Source: Atkinsonella hypoxylon | Lineage: Eukaryota; Ascomycota; Sordariomycetes; Hypocreales; Clavicipitaceae | Reading direction: 5' to 3' | DNA length: 64,000 nt | Assembly (NCBI GenBank): GCA_000729835.1 | Contig: JFHB01000027.1 | Coordinates: 186,001 to 250,000, forward strand | Part shown: in pieces, positions 1-11,966 of the stretch | How the letters are laid out: each line of letters begins with the position of its first letter | How positions within the stretch are numbered: the stretch's first letter is position 1 | Notes under the pieces: generated by a model | What the model saw: only the letters and a program-made list of their open reading frames with translations | What the model was told of the DNA's origin: nothing | The model's database searches: none | Position numbers and translations under genes: made by a program

Positions 1-3000
1 CGCACATACTGCACAGTAGATGCAGCCAAAGAGAAATCTTTGCTTGGAGCCGTCAGATGTGAGAACATGCTGTGCAGCATCTTAATTGGCCAGTCCTCAG
101 TCCTGCCCTGAATAGTCAAATTGTTAGACACATCTCATGTATTGGCTGTAGCAGAACGAACCGCCAAGACCGCCCATTCTCCTGAGACCCACCGTCGCAT
201 CCCTCTCTAAGTCGCCTCCGACTCAGTCGAGCTGGACAGGAGAGAATCAACTTGATCACGGAGTGGCCAATATGAAGCTGAATACGCCGTACTGCACAAT
301 GCGTGCATGGGGGGGGGGGTGACATGACGTTAACAGCTGCACTTTCCCCGCCTGTCGAAGCCATTTAGGAACACTGCTATGAACAAGACACATCGCTCTT
401 AGATCCCCAACTCGAGGCTCCGAGTCCACGCGTAACAGAATAGGAGAAGAGGATGAATATGCGTCGGGCAGGTTGTACCATGTTAGCACGGCAGAAATAG
501 AATCTGCGGCACATCACACAATGTAGCGAGGCATACAGCGATGGAGATGTGGTTTATATCGGAATAGCAAGATTGTGCCGTCGAATGCGAAATATGTTGA
601 CTTGGTGTTCCCGTCCCAGGCTTTCTATGGGCACGCGACTACCTGCAAGCTCGCTGACCGGTTTGCCAAGTCGCACCAGAAATCGATGCACGGCCTGCGT
701 TGTTACATCTTGGGCCGATACTCGCTCCAGATAGTTCGGCAATGATGTTCTGTTGTAGTGCCTCAAAGCAGAAAGCATAAGGATTAGCAACCAGCTGCGA
801 CGAGGTCCAAGCAACCGGAATATCCAGCGATATGGCAGAGTGCTCTTCGATATCCCTATGAAGCAGAGGACAATAACTGCCTGTTGTGATATTCAATATT
901 CAATGTGGTGGGAATATGGAAGTCGACGGAGAAACTAGGCAGGCAATGACATGTATATCAGACGCGGTTCCGGTGCGTATCTAACTTACCGTAGAAATCT
1001 TTGTTATTCGTCCCTTGTCGACTACTTTCATGCTGTCTGAATGAAGAGGACCGCATTGTATACAAGTCCACTTTCTGCACCTCTGTGCTGGTTTTGGCCA
1101 ATATCACGAAAATTGACAAGGCCCTGCGAAGAAGAGCACCAGTTTCACAGCGAAACTAATTCATTATGTATAGTACTCTATACCATTTTCTTTTGGGCTG
1201 GAGAGATCAAAGTGGTGCTCTCTCAGTGGCTGCGTGTCCATGGATTCATTTACGCGTTATGATAAACGTGTTCTGGCTACTCAACTCCCTGGCCTCTGAA
1301 CCTCGTTGTGTCACAGTATGATGAGGCCGCATGCCGCTGCTGCAGCTGCGGTATTAGCCAGATAGCCCCGGGTTCCTGTACCGGATATAATTCTTCCACC
1401 ATGGCCCCTTCTGCTATGTTGAGCGGTATTCTTTGGATTCACTAATGGGTGTGGACCTCCATGGGTAGAGAGCATGGGATCAAATGGCGATTGAGATAGT
1501 CGGCATTAGTTAGGCCCACGACATTGGCATTTTTCTGCCTGCTGGCACTACAGGACTGAGCCCGAGCGACTCACACTTCTTCTAGTTGAGACGTTTTGAC
1601 TCGCACCACATTCCGCCTGCCCTCTAGAATCACAGAAATGCCATCGCATGGTCCAGCAAAAGCCTTGTTGCCACCTATCGCGATCGACTTTCGGCAGGCG
1701 CTGGTGCGTTGAAGCAGAATCCCTGCTGGCATAGATTCGACTTTACTGAATAGAGGGCGACTCCACGCTGAATAGAGGTGAGAGGTGAGAGGTGACGGGT
1801 GTGCGGGCTTTCAACGGATGGAAAACAGGGTGCTGTCAAAACGCCACTTTGCGCCGGGCAGTTCCAACTGAAACGCTCGCTCTTAGAAGCGGTGAACGCA
1901 ACAAAGGAAATGAGCAAGCAAATTTTGGAAGAAGCAACCGTTCCGAAAAACGTATGAGGATCGAAGAGGATCGAAATAGCCACTTAACGTGCCATAATCG
2001 AGTTTAACCAAAGTAGCACAAAAACAACAAAGAAACGTAGGATGTGCGCACCACCTGCCGGCAAGCATGATGGTGCCCAGTGTGACGACAGAAATGGTAA
2101 CAAACCACGGCACTAATTAAACAGCCACAGATAAAGTTGAAGACCGTGCTTGAGTCTTACGGCGCGATGCTAAATCAAGTGCCGGTCAAGAACTGGAGTT
2201 ATGTTTATCCATACCTAACTCTTTCTCGCTCCCCAATGGCAAATGGCGCCGACCCAAAGTCGCGTTGTTGCAATCTTGGTCCAATCCACATAATTATCGC
2301 ATCGGCTTGACAAGACGCTTGCATGAATGAATTGCTTTGCTTGTTCGGTAGGTGTGGGTCGTGGCAGTAGTCGTACAGATGGCAGACGGTAGCCGATCCC
2401 GTCCGTGCCGGAGGATGGAGGATGGGGAACTGTGTTGTCAATCAAACGTTTCGTTCTTACCGTCTTGGACGAATCGCATGTCCGGGCGGCTTTGAAAATG
2501 CCGGGGTTGCATGTTATCTCTTCCCTCAACATTTTCTGGGGGAATCTGCATAGAGGGACGAATAGCATGGGCCATGGTAGCCCCTCTCGGAGTCCTCGTC
2601 TCTCTCAGGCTCGAGTCGTTCCGCGAACCCAGCGCAGTCTTCCACGTCAACATTAGGACAATCAAAGCCGGCAGAGTTCGGTAATTTGTCCAAGCGCCAA
2701 GTACGTACAGACATGTATAAGAGATACTACAGCTTATCGATATTAGCATATGACGGAAGAAAAGGTTAGATGTTCAACCTCTTCAATCCCTGACAGATCG
2801 CATTTTGTCTTCTTGAACGTGGTCCGATCGACAAGGATTATACTAAACTTGTTTTGATGCTGTCGCACGTTGCTGATGAAAAGTTGCCGAGAATGAAAAT
2901 TCAGCTTAAGTAGTGCATGATCCTGCAGCTTCAATAGTGCACTTGTCGAAGGAGAGGTCAGTAACAAGTCGCAGAACATCTAGAATTTAAATTACAAATA

Positions 3001-4700
3001 CTTAACTTGGTAGCTGCCCGTACCACAGCTCTGCACGTGCATGCATACTGAGCTTTGAGGGCCACCTCCCAATCTGCAAGCATCCTTGCAAGACCTGCGC
3101 ATGCCCGGACATATTATATCAGGAACCCATCCGAAGAGCTCCAAAAAAGTTCCCGCTTGCCAACTTTTGGACAGGGTTGGTTGGGCCTTGGTTGGGGCCT
3201 TGGTTGGTTGCCTGGTTTTGAGGTGTCTTCTGCTTCCCAAGTTGCACCAGGAACCCAGCACTTTTGCAGGGTCGGCCCATTCTCCTGGGACCAGTGACCT
3301 CATTGGGCGGCGTGGGACGGTCTAACATAAGTAGTAGTGATTGCGTATTATTGAGAAATAGTGCAGGCAAGACTACTAACGATGGTATTCGGCAACAGGC
3401 AATTAGCCAAAACCTTGAGGTCTGACAGCTTTCGGCCGAAGAATTAGCGGGTCGAATGCAGAGGAACGCGTGGTGTGGCGCGTTGTACAATATGAATTGC
3501 TTCGTAAGAAAATTCCAATCGATCTGTGTGCTTTGACCAGAGCAAACTGCGCACATTAGCTTCGGAAGGAAAAGATGCTTAAGATGAACATGGCCATAAC
3601 AGATCCTGGAGAGACGCAGAGGCAGGAGCCGATTCCTGGTCCTTCCCAGAATGCGTGAACAGACACCCATGGTATTCCCTGCGCCTTCCCTCTCCGCACG
3701 GATACACTCGATATATGTAGCAGCCGCCCAGATAAAGGAAAGAGTAGCCTAGCCAGTGAGCAACAACCGGCCACTTTTTTTCTATACCCGGGTGGCTGTC
3801 AACGATCTCCGTACAATACAGAGTACGGTTGAAGTCTGCATTCTCTATGGACAGGAACCGTAATCAAATGCATGACACGGGACCTCAAAACACCATGGAC
3901 TTTGAAAAGAGCGGGACCCCGAAGCTGCCGAACTTCCAAATTCGGTTCCCTCAAGATGACGAACATGGCTTGATGGTAGGGAATATGGAAGCTAGTTCTC
4001 CGCAACGGTCGATCCTCAACGCTCACGCAAAGGTTGCAAAACTTGGCCTATCTCCACGTATTGTCAAATGGACTTGGTCCAGCAAAATGTGACAACAAAG
4101 CCACGACGGTTGAAACACCTAAAAAGCACCGCGTTTCCGTCAAGTCAATGTGGGTGTGAGGGCGTAGAATTCAGAAAATACATACCAGGCCAAGGCGAAG
4201 AGTCTTTATTCCGATATCCCGTTCGCATTACCGAAGTAGAAATTGCATGATGAGTCGTCAGAACATTACTATGTACAAAGAAATTGGGGAAGCGCCGGCG
4301 TGGAGAAAGGGTGTACAAAATTGGGGCATTTCGTTCTACGCACGGACGCAATTGCCACGGAACCTCGCAAGGGCCAAAGGCTGCCGCGGCGATTCTGCTC
4401 AAACCAATGAGGAATACCGCATTTCGAAGCAATCAGATGCTTGCGGTGAGATACCATTTTAGGCAAATATTTGGCAATGCCTAGAATGTCATTCAACCAA
4501 CGAAAATTAGTGTGACAGTCGCCATTTACGTGCTTCCGTCGCGAACAAGCGCAACATGGCAAAAACCAGACTAGCAACGGGCGTCTTGATGAAATAGCAG
4601 CTCTTTGTCCTGCAATGCCTATTTGCCTATTTACCTAAGAGGCGGTCGGCGGACGATGGGCTGCTGAACGCTAATACCAAGTACTCCGTAGGATGGGGTC
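1..4700. other. Gene-free left part, no supported gene
   Basis: No reading frame here has a recognisable domain, convincing start context or splice pattern; the longest frames are overlapping and composition-driven. A run of ten or more G lies near 311-321. At about 3170-3250 there is a degenerate GGTTGG/CCTTGG-rich patch. One copy of the nonamer TACTCCGTA lies at 4682-4690. I saw no transposase, reverse transcriptase or terminal repeats, so the origin of this stretch is unknown. Confidence 0.6.
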
Positions 4701-5626
4701 ACTCCCACCCACACACGGAGCCTCAGGCCCACCCGAGCTAATAAAGATGGGCCACACATTGGAGATGGGCTTTTTTTTTTTTTTCCCGTCACGGTGTATC
4801 AGCTTTGTTTGAACCACTCAGTTCGGACGACCCTCTCATGCTTTGTTTCTCGGTTGCGGAGGCGAGTCTGGGCATGTTCCAAAACATAGTGAGCTTATCA
4901 GGATTGCCATTCATCCAGAGGGTGCAATTTGATGCCTTGATCCGGCGATGATGGGGGTTCGTGAATTTGCAACTACACGTGGTACTGGTCCATGAACGGA
5001 GCCTTGGGACGAGCCTTTCCGTCTTCGTCGTCTGGGTCTCGGCAGCCGAAGCCAATGGCGGCACACCTCCACGCTTGCGTCTGTGCCAAGTGCATCCGGC
5101 CAAAGACAGTCGACAGTCGCGCATGCATGCATGCAACCTTTTACATAGGTCCTTGATACTCCGTCGACCCGGACATGATTGCATGGATTTGATGAGAATG
5201 AAAGACAAAGGTGGTCTGTCTTTGACATGCACGAGTGATGACGTAACAGGCGTCTGAAACATGACATTTCGTTCATGGAACCCCCAAGAGCTCCTCCACG
5301 AGACCTGAAAGTTGAAAGTTGAAAGTTGAGCAGGATTGAGGATTTCATGTTCGCGCACGCCAGCTGGGGCGGGCGTGGCGTGGCGTGTCTTGTGCCTGTT
5401 GCCACCCTGGGGCAAAGTCAGCTGCTCCACCTCCACCATTGGCTGCACCATTGGCTGCACCATTTCAACACTAATAAACAGGTAGGTTCCCCAAGCAGGC
5501 GGGAGGCTTGTTTATGTGTGTATGAGAGGATGATAGAGCAGAGAGTACTTCAGGCTCGAGCGTATTAAAATATGAGCATTTATAGATATTTACGGGCCTT
5601 TCTACCAGCGGCAGAGGCGCACCAGC

Positions 5627-5673
5627 GCACCAGGACTCGCACCAGGACTCGCACCAGGACTCGCACCAGGACT
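5627..5673. repeat. 12-bp tandem repeat, nearly four copies
   Basis: The unit GCACCAGGACTC is repeated without change at 5627-5638, 5639-5650 and 5651-5662, with a partial fourth copy to 5673. It lies in non-coding DNA with no gene nearby. Confidence 0.9.
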
Positions 5674-8082
5674 GCCCATGTGGGTCCCATCTAACGGCCT
5701 CTAGAAGCTAGAAGCCAGAATCCGGGGCCAGCTCCGTGGTGATGCATCACCCAGGCGTCTAACCTAGAAAGAGATGGGCAATAATAACTCACCGTCGCGG
5801 GGGTTTCGTCCGGCCGAGGTGTTGACTTGCCAAGGCGTGAAGCACACAAACAAACACGCCGCTGCCCCATGCTAATCTGGCTGCAATGAAGGGCTTGTTT
5901 CAGCGAGAATACGGAATAGAGACGGAAAATGTGGTGGGTCTTAATTGCTGGCGGTTATCATCTTACAGCAAAGTACCTACCTCGGCAGGTAATTACTCCT
6001 TTCGAGCCTTTTCGTATGTCATGTATTCCGTATTTGTTCCATGCGGTCTCGTCCATTTCGCCATGTCCACAGCCCTACTAAGTGTCCCGCTAAGCAGATG
6101 ACAAAACCCTAGGACAGTCAGTCATGCTGCTCCTTTTCTTACTATGTTAGTACAGGCTCATTAACGTTTTCCTGGAAATGGAATTCTTTAGAGAGTGTTT
6201 TCAAGAATACTGCCGCGAGCCGCGCGGGCGGACGGCTGACAATATGATAATCCAAGTCGAATGATGTACACAATTCGGATGAACCTAAGACTGGCTCGCT
6301 ATCTGATAGATTAACCAAATTATTGATAATTAAAGTCATTGGACTTGGGTGAATTGATGATAGACCTGCGATAGGCCACAGGACCCTGTAATGTACCTAT
6401 GTAGCCTAGCCATAAGGGTTGCAACAGGGGCTGTAGAAGGGGCTGTAGAAGGGGCAAGAATAGGGGCAGCAGCAACAAACCTCTCTGCCAATAGGCTGCA
6501 AATTTCTAGCATAGTCAATTTAATTGAATTCCGTGACTTCCATGGTCAGTAAATTGGTTAATCTACCAGTTAGGAACTTGGCCTGAGGCTCATTCGACCT
6601 GTTAACACTATTGAATTCAGATTATTAGATTGCTAGCTGCCTGCTATTAGTGCGGCTCGGGGCGGTATCTTCAGAAGAAACGCTTGAGACAGGCCGTACA
6701 AGTTGACGCGGAAGAGGTGAAAGATTCTATTGAAATTGAGTGTTTGTGGTCTACTAATAAATGTTCCGTCGACTAAGTGTTCCTAGGTTCTAGGTTCTAC
6801 GGGTAGTTTATGTGATAATACGGAGTACATCTTAAGGAAAACCGGTGTTTATCACGTGCGCGCCTAAAAGTGGGCCCTGGGTAGGTCACCGGGCAACTCA
6901 AATATTCGACATGGCACACTACGCGAATCGGCGAGTCAGAAGACACATTTCGTTGCCGAGAAAAAAAGGAAAAAAAAAAAAAAAAAGGGCATGCGCAAGA
7001 CATGCGGCATCGGTGTCTTTTAATCGTGGCGATTGATTTCTGTGGATTCTACGCATGAAAAGCACAGTTTTCTCCGATCGGCCATCTTTGTAATGATCTC
7101 ATATAGAAGATCGGCGTTGAATGATTTTATTCAGAAATTGATATGAGCTGGTTAATGTATTTACTCCGCGTGTGACCGCGACGGTCAATGCCGTACCAAA
7201 ACGCTTGAATGACTCCCGTTGATTTGATCTAATGTCGGGCATAACGACGTCAGTTTCGGATGTCATGCAGAATGGTTTTTTTTTTTTTTTTTCACTCTTG
7301 ACGCAGCACATGCAGCTGCGCTGAGCCCAAGGTCGACATGTACATACGTCGTGGACTCTGTGAATACGTGGACGAAGCATTTGTGATAGTGATCTAGACC
7401 TTTCTGTGTCTTATTGATACGATTAGCTCCGAGTGAGATGCTGTTGGGTTGTTGGGTCGTTGGGTCGGAGATGTTCTGGGCACAGGCCCAGTACTCGTAT
7501 TACAGCTTAGGTTATCCCAAAAAGCCATTAAAGCCGTCTGGAATCAGTAACCATAGGTAGCCTTCGATGGCTATAATAACTACCTAGGTATGTACCTACC
7601 CTACCTTGGATACCTACCTAGGTCCAAGGCATACACATGTCTGGCCTTGGAGCTCATGGCCGGTCGGCCAGTAATATGGACAAGACGTACTGTTCTGTAG
7701 ACCACTAGCAACTGAGGCGATCAAGGGCCCATGTGCTAGCCTGTTGGCCACACCCCCTCCAGGGGTTGACGGCACACCTAGAACTCCGCGACTCTATACT
7801 AGTAGCCATCGCTCGAACGTTCGCCCGCGTTGGCTCGAACTTCTGCTGAACTACGGCATACATGCCTGGAAGGGTCTGGCCTGGTCGCGCACCGACGCTC
7901 AAAGTGTACGCCCTCCCGCGGCCATTTTTGCCATTCTGTCATCAGAACCAACGATGATTATACTTGTACAGATACGGAGTACATCTCCCAACTCTCATGT
8001 TCTGGTTCTGGTTGCTGGGGTGGGCGTTAGGGGCCCCTCCTCTCGTCACACCCCAGCGCATCGTCCATCGTGCCCACCCTTG

Positions 8083-8117
8083 CCCCCCCCCCTTACCCCC
8101 CCTTACCCCCCTTACCC
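8083..8117 (-). repeat. C-run cluster, G-quadruplex-capable on the minus strand
   Basis: Runs of about 10, 7, 6 and 3 cytosines are separated by TTA. The minus strand therefore has four G-runs with three-base loops. It resembles but does not match the fungal telomere repeat (TTAGGG), because the spacer is TAA in the G strand order GGGTAAGGG only partly. It lies about 630 bp upstream of the transporter start. Confidence 0.7.
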
Positions 8118-8141
8118 TCTCGAGCCGGCTCGCTCGTTGTC

Positions 8142-8218
8142 TGCAGGTGCAGGTGCAGGTGCAGGTGCAGGTGCAGGCTTAGGCGCAGGCGCAGGTTTAG
8201 GCGCAGGCGCAGGCGCAG
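8142..8218. repeat. Hexamer array (CAGGTG/CAGGCG) upstream of HMT1
   Basis: About 12 copies of a six-base unit: first perfect CAGGTG units, then a variant block of CAGGCG units interrupted by CTTAGG and TTTAGG. It starts about 25 bases after the C-run cluster and ends about 520 bases before the HMT1 start codon. CAGGTG is an E-box-like hexamer, but nothing else shows that it is used as one. Confidence 0.85.
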
Positions 8219-8740
8219 TTGGTCTGTGAGGGGTGGCACCTTGGGTTGGCACATCTGATGCATGTGGTGTGCCAGCCAGCAGGTCGGCCATCCATCTGCA
8301 ATGCCGCATGTGGACGTAGGCACGTACTGGCGCCAACCAATACCTATGTTGCACAACCTGGGTGGCAGTGACAAGGGCCAGGCCTTGAACTTCTCCAAGA
8401 TTCATTCTTTTTCTTCTCTACTATATCCCATCGCATCCTCCCCTCCCCTCGGGCTTTTTTTTTCGACATTGGGGTGCAATAAAAGCCATCTTGTTGGTTT
8501 CTGTCCGCCCGTCTTTCGTTCGTTCGCCTCTCCTTCGCTGCTGCCAATTGACTAGGGCAGGGCAATGGTTTGCTCAACGTGATTTCTTCACAATACTCTC
8601 CGTATGTTCCCCATCACAACCAGCATCTTCGGCAGCTGACCGCGGCCACGACAGCTGCGGCAGTCGTGATAACTTCCGTGTCCTCCGTGTCCATTGCCCG
8701 CCTATTGCTGACAGCGCCTTCATCATCTTCCTAGTTCGTC

Positions 8741-11700
8741 ATGAGAGTCACCCACGAGAGTCAGCCTCCCGATCCGAGAGTCTCTGGGTCTGTAGCCGAC
8801 GGTCACAACTCCAGCGATGCCATCCTTCGTCAGACTCAGTATATTTATGCCCTCGTCCTTCTGTTTGCATTTGTGATCGGAGCGGCGTGGTACAGCGTTT
8901 ATAATGCTAAAAAGGAAGAGGACATTGTTCAGTCCACGCTGAAAGGACCCGGTGGCAAGCCACTGCCCCTCACGAAACGTCAGAAGCGACATGATGGTGA
9001 GCGTAAGCTGGGGCCGCGCTTTGGCCCAATTGCCAAGAACGTCTTTCGTTACTTAGCAGCCGTCCTTTTCTTAAGCTACGTTGGCACAGGAGTCTCCATG
9101 TTTATTCACGCTTTTTGGCATGAGAACCCTTACAAGTGGTCTAAAGAGGGCTTGCCATGGGCAGGTGAATGGAGCGTGGTACGTTCTGTCTCTTTTTTCA
9201 CCAAGTCGCATAACCAAAATGTGTCGGCTTGTACTGTAAAATTGCCAAACATGTCCCCATTTTGCTAATAAACCCTCTTACCTTAGGTTCATGCCATAGG
9301 ATCTACGTTCTTCTACTTATATATCCTCTTTTCACTCTATGACTGGAAAAAAGGCCCAAACATCATACACTTCGCCATTTGGGTTCTAGGATTTATTGGT
9401 GAGATGACCCTCTTCATCACAACTTTCGCCGCCGCTGCAGATTGCCACTTCGTCTGCTCAGTCCGCCATGAAACCCGAAAAGACAATACCTGCATAGATT
9501 ACTGGACCAAGATCGATTTGGTACTCTATTTTATTCGCATGCTTCACCTCCTAGCTCTTATCAGCGTTTTCGGTGTAGCATGGATCTCCAAAGTTCGACG
9601 CCAAGACCACGAACTCGAGGCCGCACATTGTACAGAATCCACGCCGCTGTTGAACGGACGATCCGGCACATACGAGACTGTGGCAATGCCAAACGGGCAG
9701 GCTCTCGGGTCTCAAGAGCGGCGGTCCCGCAAACGCACAATGTCAAGCGCAACCCGGGCTTCAGCTTATGGCACTGCAAGGAAAGAGGATCAAGCAGCCT
9801 TCTACCGCCCAGAGAAACTCCCCCACCGAACTTGGTGGGAGTACGTCCGTGGTTACTCGCTATTTTTTCCATATCTCTGGCCGAAGGACTCGACCCGGCT
9901 GCAACTCCAGGTCCTGGTGTGCTTTATTCTCGTGGTGATACAGAGAATAGTTAACGTGTCTGTCCCATGGCAGATTGGGCGAGTTGTCGACCATTTAGAC
10001 AAGGCAGTTCGAGATGTTCGCCGCGGTGAGCCACTGACCACGGACAATTTCCCACTCAAAGACTTTGTATTCTTGGGAGTGCTCTGGGTTTTGCAAGGAC
10101 AGACGGGCTTATTGGGGGCCTGGAGATCACTTCTGTGGATCCCTGTATCTCAATATTCATACAGGGGATTGACGACCGCAGCCTTCAATCACGTTCACTG
10201 TCTCAGTCTTGATTTCCATCTGTCAAAGCGCACTGGCGAAGTTCTTTCGGCCCTAAACAAGGGTTCAGCAATTAACCAGTTCTTGGAGCAGGTTACATTT
10301 CAAGTCATCCCCATGTTGTTCGATCTGTTTCTCTCAATCTTCCTGTTTTACAAAATGTTTGGGCCATTCTACGCCGAGCTCAACCTCGTCAACACTTGTT
10401 GGTATCTGTATATGACGATTAAAATGGCCTCTACACGAGCAGATCAAAGAAGAGAAATGACGAATGCAGACCGTGAAGAGGAAGCTGTCAAAAATGACTC
10501 CATATCAAGCTATGAGACGGTCAAGTACTTCAATGCCGAAGAATTCGAATCTAGACGGTACCAGGACAAGGTCGCCAGCTTCCAACGTGCCGAGGCCAAG
10601 GTACAGATGGGCATGGTCTTGATGAATATTTGCCAAACACTCGTTTTTAATCTGGGGAGAATCGTCGCTACACTAGTTTGTGGTTGGCAAGTAGCTGTTG
10701 GCGTCCGATCACCCGGAAATTGGTTCACGGTGGTGTCCTACTTGACACAGCTCCAGGGACCCTTGAACTTCTTCGGCACCTTCTATCGAACTGTACAGCA
10801 AGCCATGATATCTGGCGAGCGCCTGCTTGAGCTCTTCAAGATTCAGCCTACAGTTGTGGATTCTCCAGATGCTGCTCCTCTGGAAGACTTTCGTGGCCAC
10901 GTCCAGTGGAAGAACGTAAGCTTCGCCTATGACAGACGTAAGCCTGCATTACGCAATATCAGCTTTGATTGTCCTCCAGGGACCACTACTGCTTTTGTTG
11001 GCGAGTCGGGTGGCGGCAAATCCACCCTATTTCGCCATATGTTCCGTTACTATGATTGCGACGAAGGTAGCATCGAACTTGATGGGAAGGATGTCAAAGA
11101 CCTCACAATCGACTCGGTGCGGCGTCAGATTGGAGTTGTTCCCCAAGACACGACTTTGTTCAACGAGACGCTGATGTACAACCTCAAATACGCAAATCCT
11201 TCAGCCTCAGAGGAGGAGGTCTACGCTGCGTGTCGCGCCGCTAGCATCCATGATCGGATAATGGGTTTCCCAGATCAATATAATACACAGGTCGGAGAGC
11301 GTGGACTCAGACTCAGTGGAGGCGAAAAACAACGCGTTGCTATCGCTCGAACAATCCTCAAAAACCCCAGAATCATCATGCTGGATGAAGCAACGTCGGC
11401 ATTAGACACACATACTGAACAAGAGATCCAGGACAATGTGTGGAATATAGGAGAGGGCCGCACTCTTCTTATTATTGCGTAAGTTGCTTGATACACCTCG
11501 TCCTTGTTATCAGTCACTAACTTCTTCCGTTGGATATAGACACCGATTATCTACGATTACTCACGCCGACCAAATTATCGTGCTGCATGCTGGCGAGATC
11601 GTCGAGAGGGGAACTCATGACGAGTTGCTTGATGCTAATGGACGATATGCCTCAATGTGGGAAAAGCAGATCCGGGCTGAACGGGCTTTGGATGCTGCCC

Positions 11701-11966
11701 GAGAGGCTCATCTTAGAGCGGCAAGAGCGATGAGACAGGCCAATATGGGCTCAAAAACGCCTCCACACGAGGCTGCAATGGAAGACTATCACAGTTTGGG
11801 ATCCTCTGGAACACTTTCGGGTAATGCTACGAGTCGTGGTATTCAGGGGGAGGAATCAACTTCCGCATCTACGTCTACATCTGGCTCTTCAGCTTCGTCA
11901 GACGCAGAATCTACTCACACTGACGAGCATACCGACAATCACGGCGATGACCGGCACCGAGTCTGA
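8741..11966 (+). CDS. hmt1: Vacuolar heavy-metal-tolerance ABC half-transporter (HMT1/ABCB6 family)
   Basis: Three exons: 8741-9178, 9287-11478, 11540-11966, giving 1018 residues; both introns (108 and 61 bp) have GT-AG ends and keep frame. The N-terminal 250 or so residues form several membrane segments (the extra TMD0 typical of Hmt1/ABCB6), followed by a six-helix ABC membrane domain and one nucleotide-binding domain. Visible motifs are Walker [10 protein letters not shown] (near residue 718), signature LSGGEKQR (near 822), Walker [13 protein letters not shown], and the H-loop AHRLST, which is split by intron 2. In Schizosaccharomyces pombe, Hmt1 is vacuolar and moves phytochelatin or related thiol conjugates for cadmium tolerance; the same role here is inferred. 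The tail after the NBD is Ser/Thr/Asp rich. The start is the first ATG in good frame after a CT-rich promoter. A related mitochondrial Atm1 is less likely because of the TMD0. Confidence 0.93.

Larger units (their letters stand above)
4701..8740. other. Gene-free stretch rich in short tandem repeats, ending in the HMT1 promoter
   Basis: No gene is supported. The stretch carries many simple repeats: T14 (4771-4784), a triple GAAAGTT (about 5307-5328), a CACCATTGGCTG duplication (about 5436-5460), a 12-bp tandem (5627-5673), GGGGCTGTAGAA duplication (about 6425-6450), A17 (6970-6986), T17 (7276-7292), TACCTAGGTA-type sequences (7580-7626), C-runs (8083-8117) and a hexamer array (8142-8218). The last 340 bases before the transporter start are pyrimidine-rich, as in many fungal promoters. 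Confidence 0.6.

Noticed and set aside
554..814. 86-codon minus-strand frame with a plausible helical segment
   Set aside because: No family recognised, no splice partners found on either side; could be a gene relic but cannot be supported.
3119..3670. 183-codon minus-strand frame
   Set aside because: Composition is not protein-like and part of it is the translation of a GGTTGG-type repeat.
4789..5463. 224-codon minus-strand frame starting MVQPMVQPM
   Set aside because: Other frames on both strands are open over the same bases, it runs through tandem repeats (which give the MVQP repetition) and shows no domain.
8083..8117. Possible interstitial telomere repeat
   Set aside because: The unit is CCCCCTTA, not the CCCTAA of fungal telomeres, and run lengths vary.
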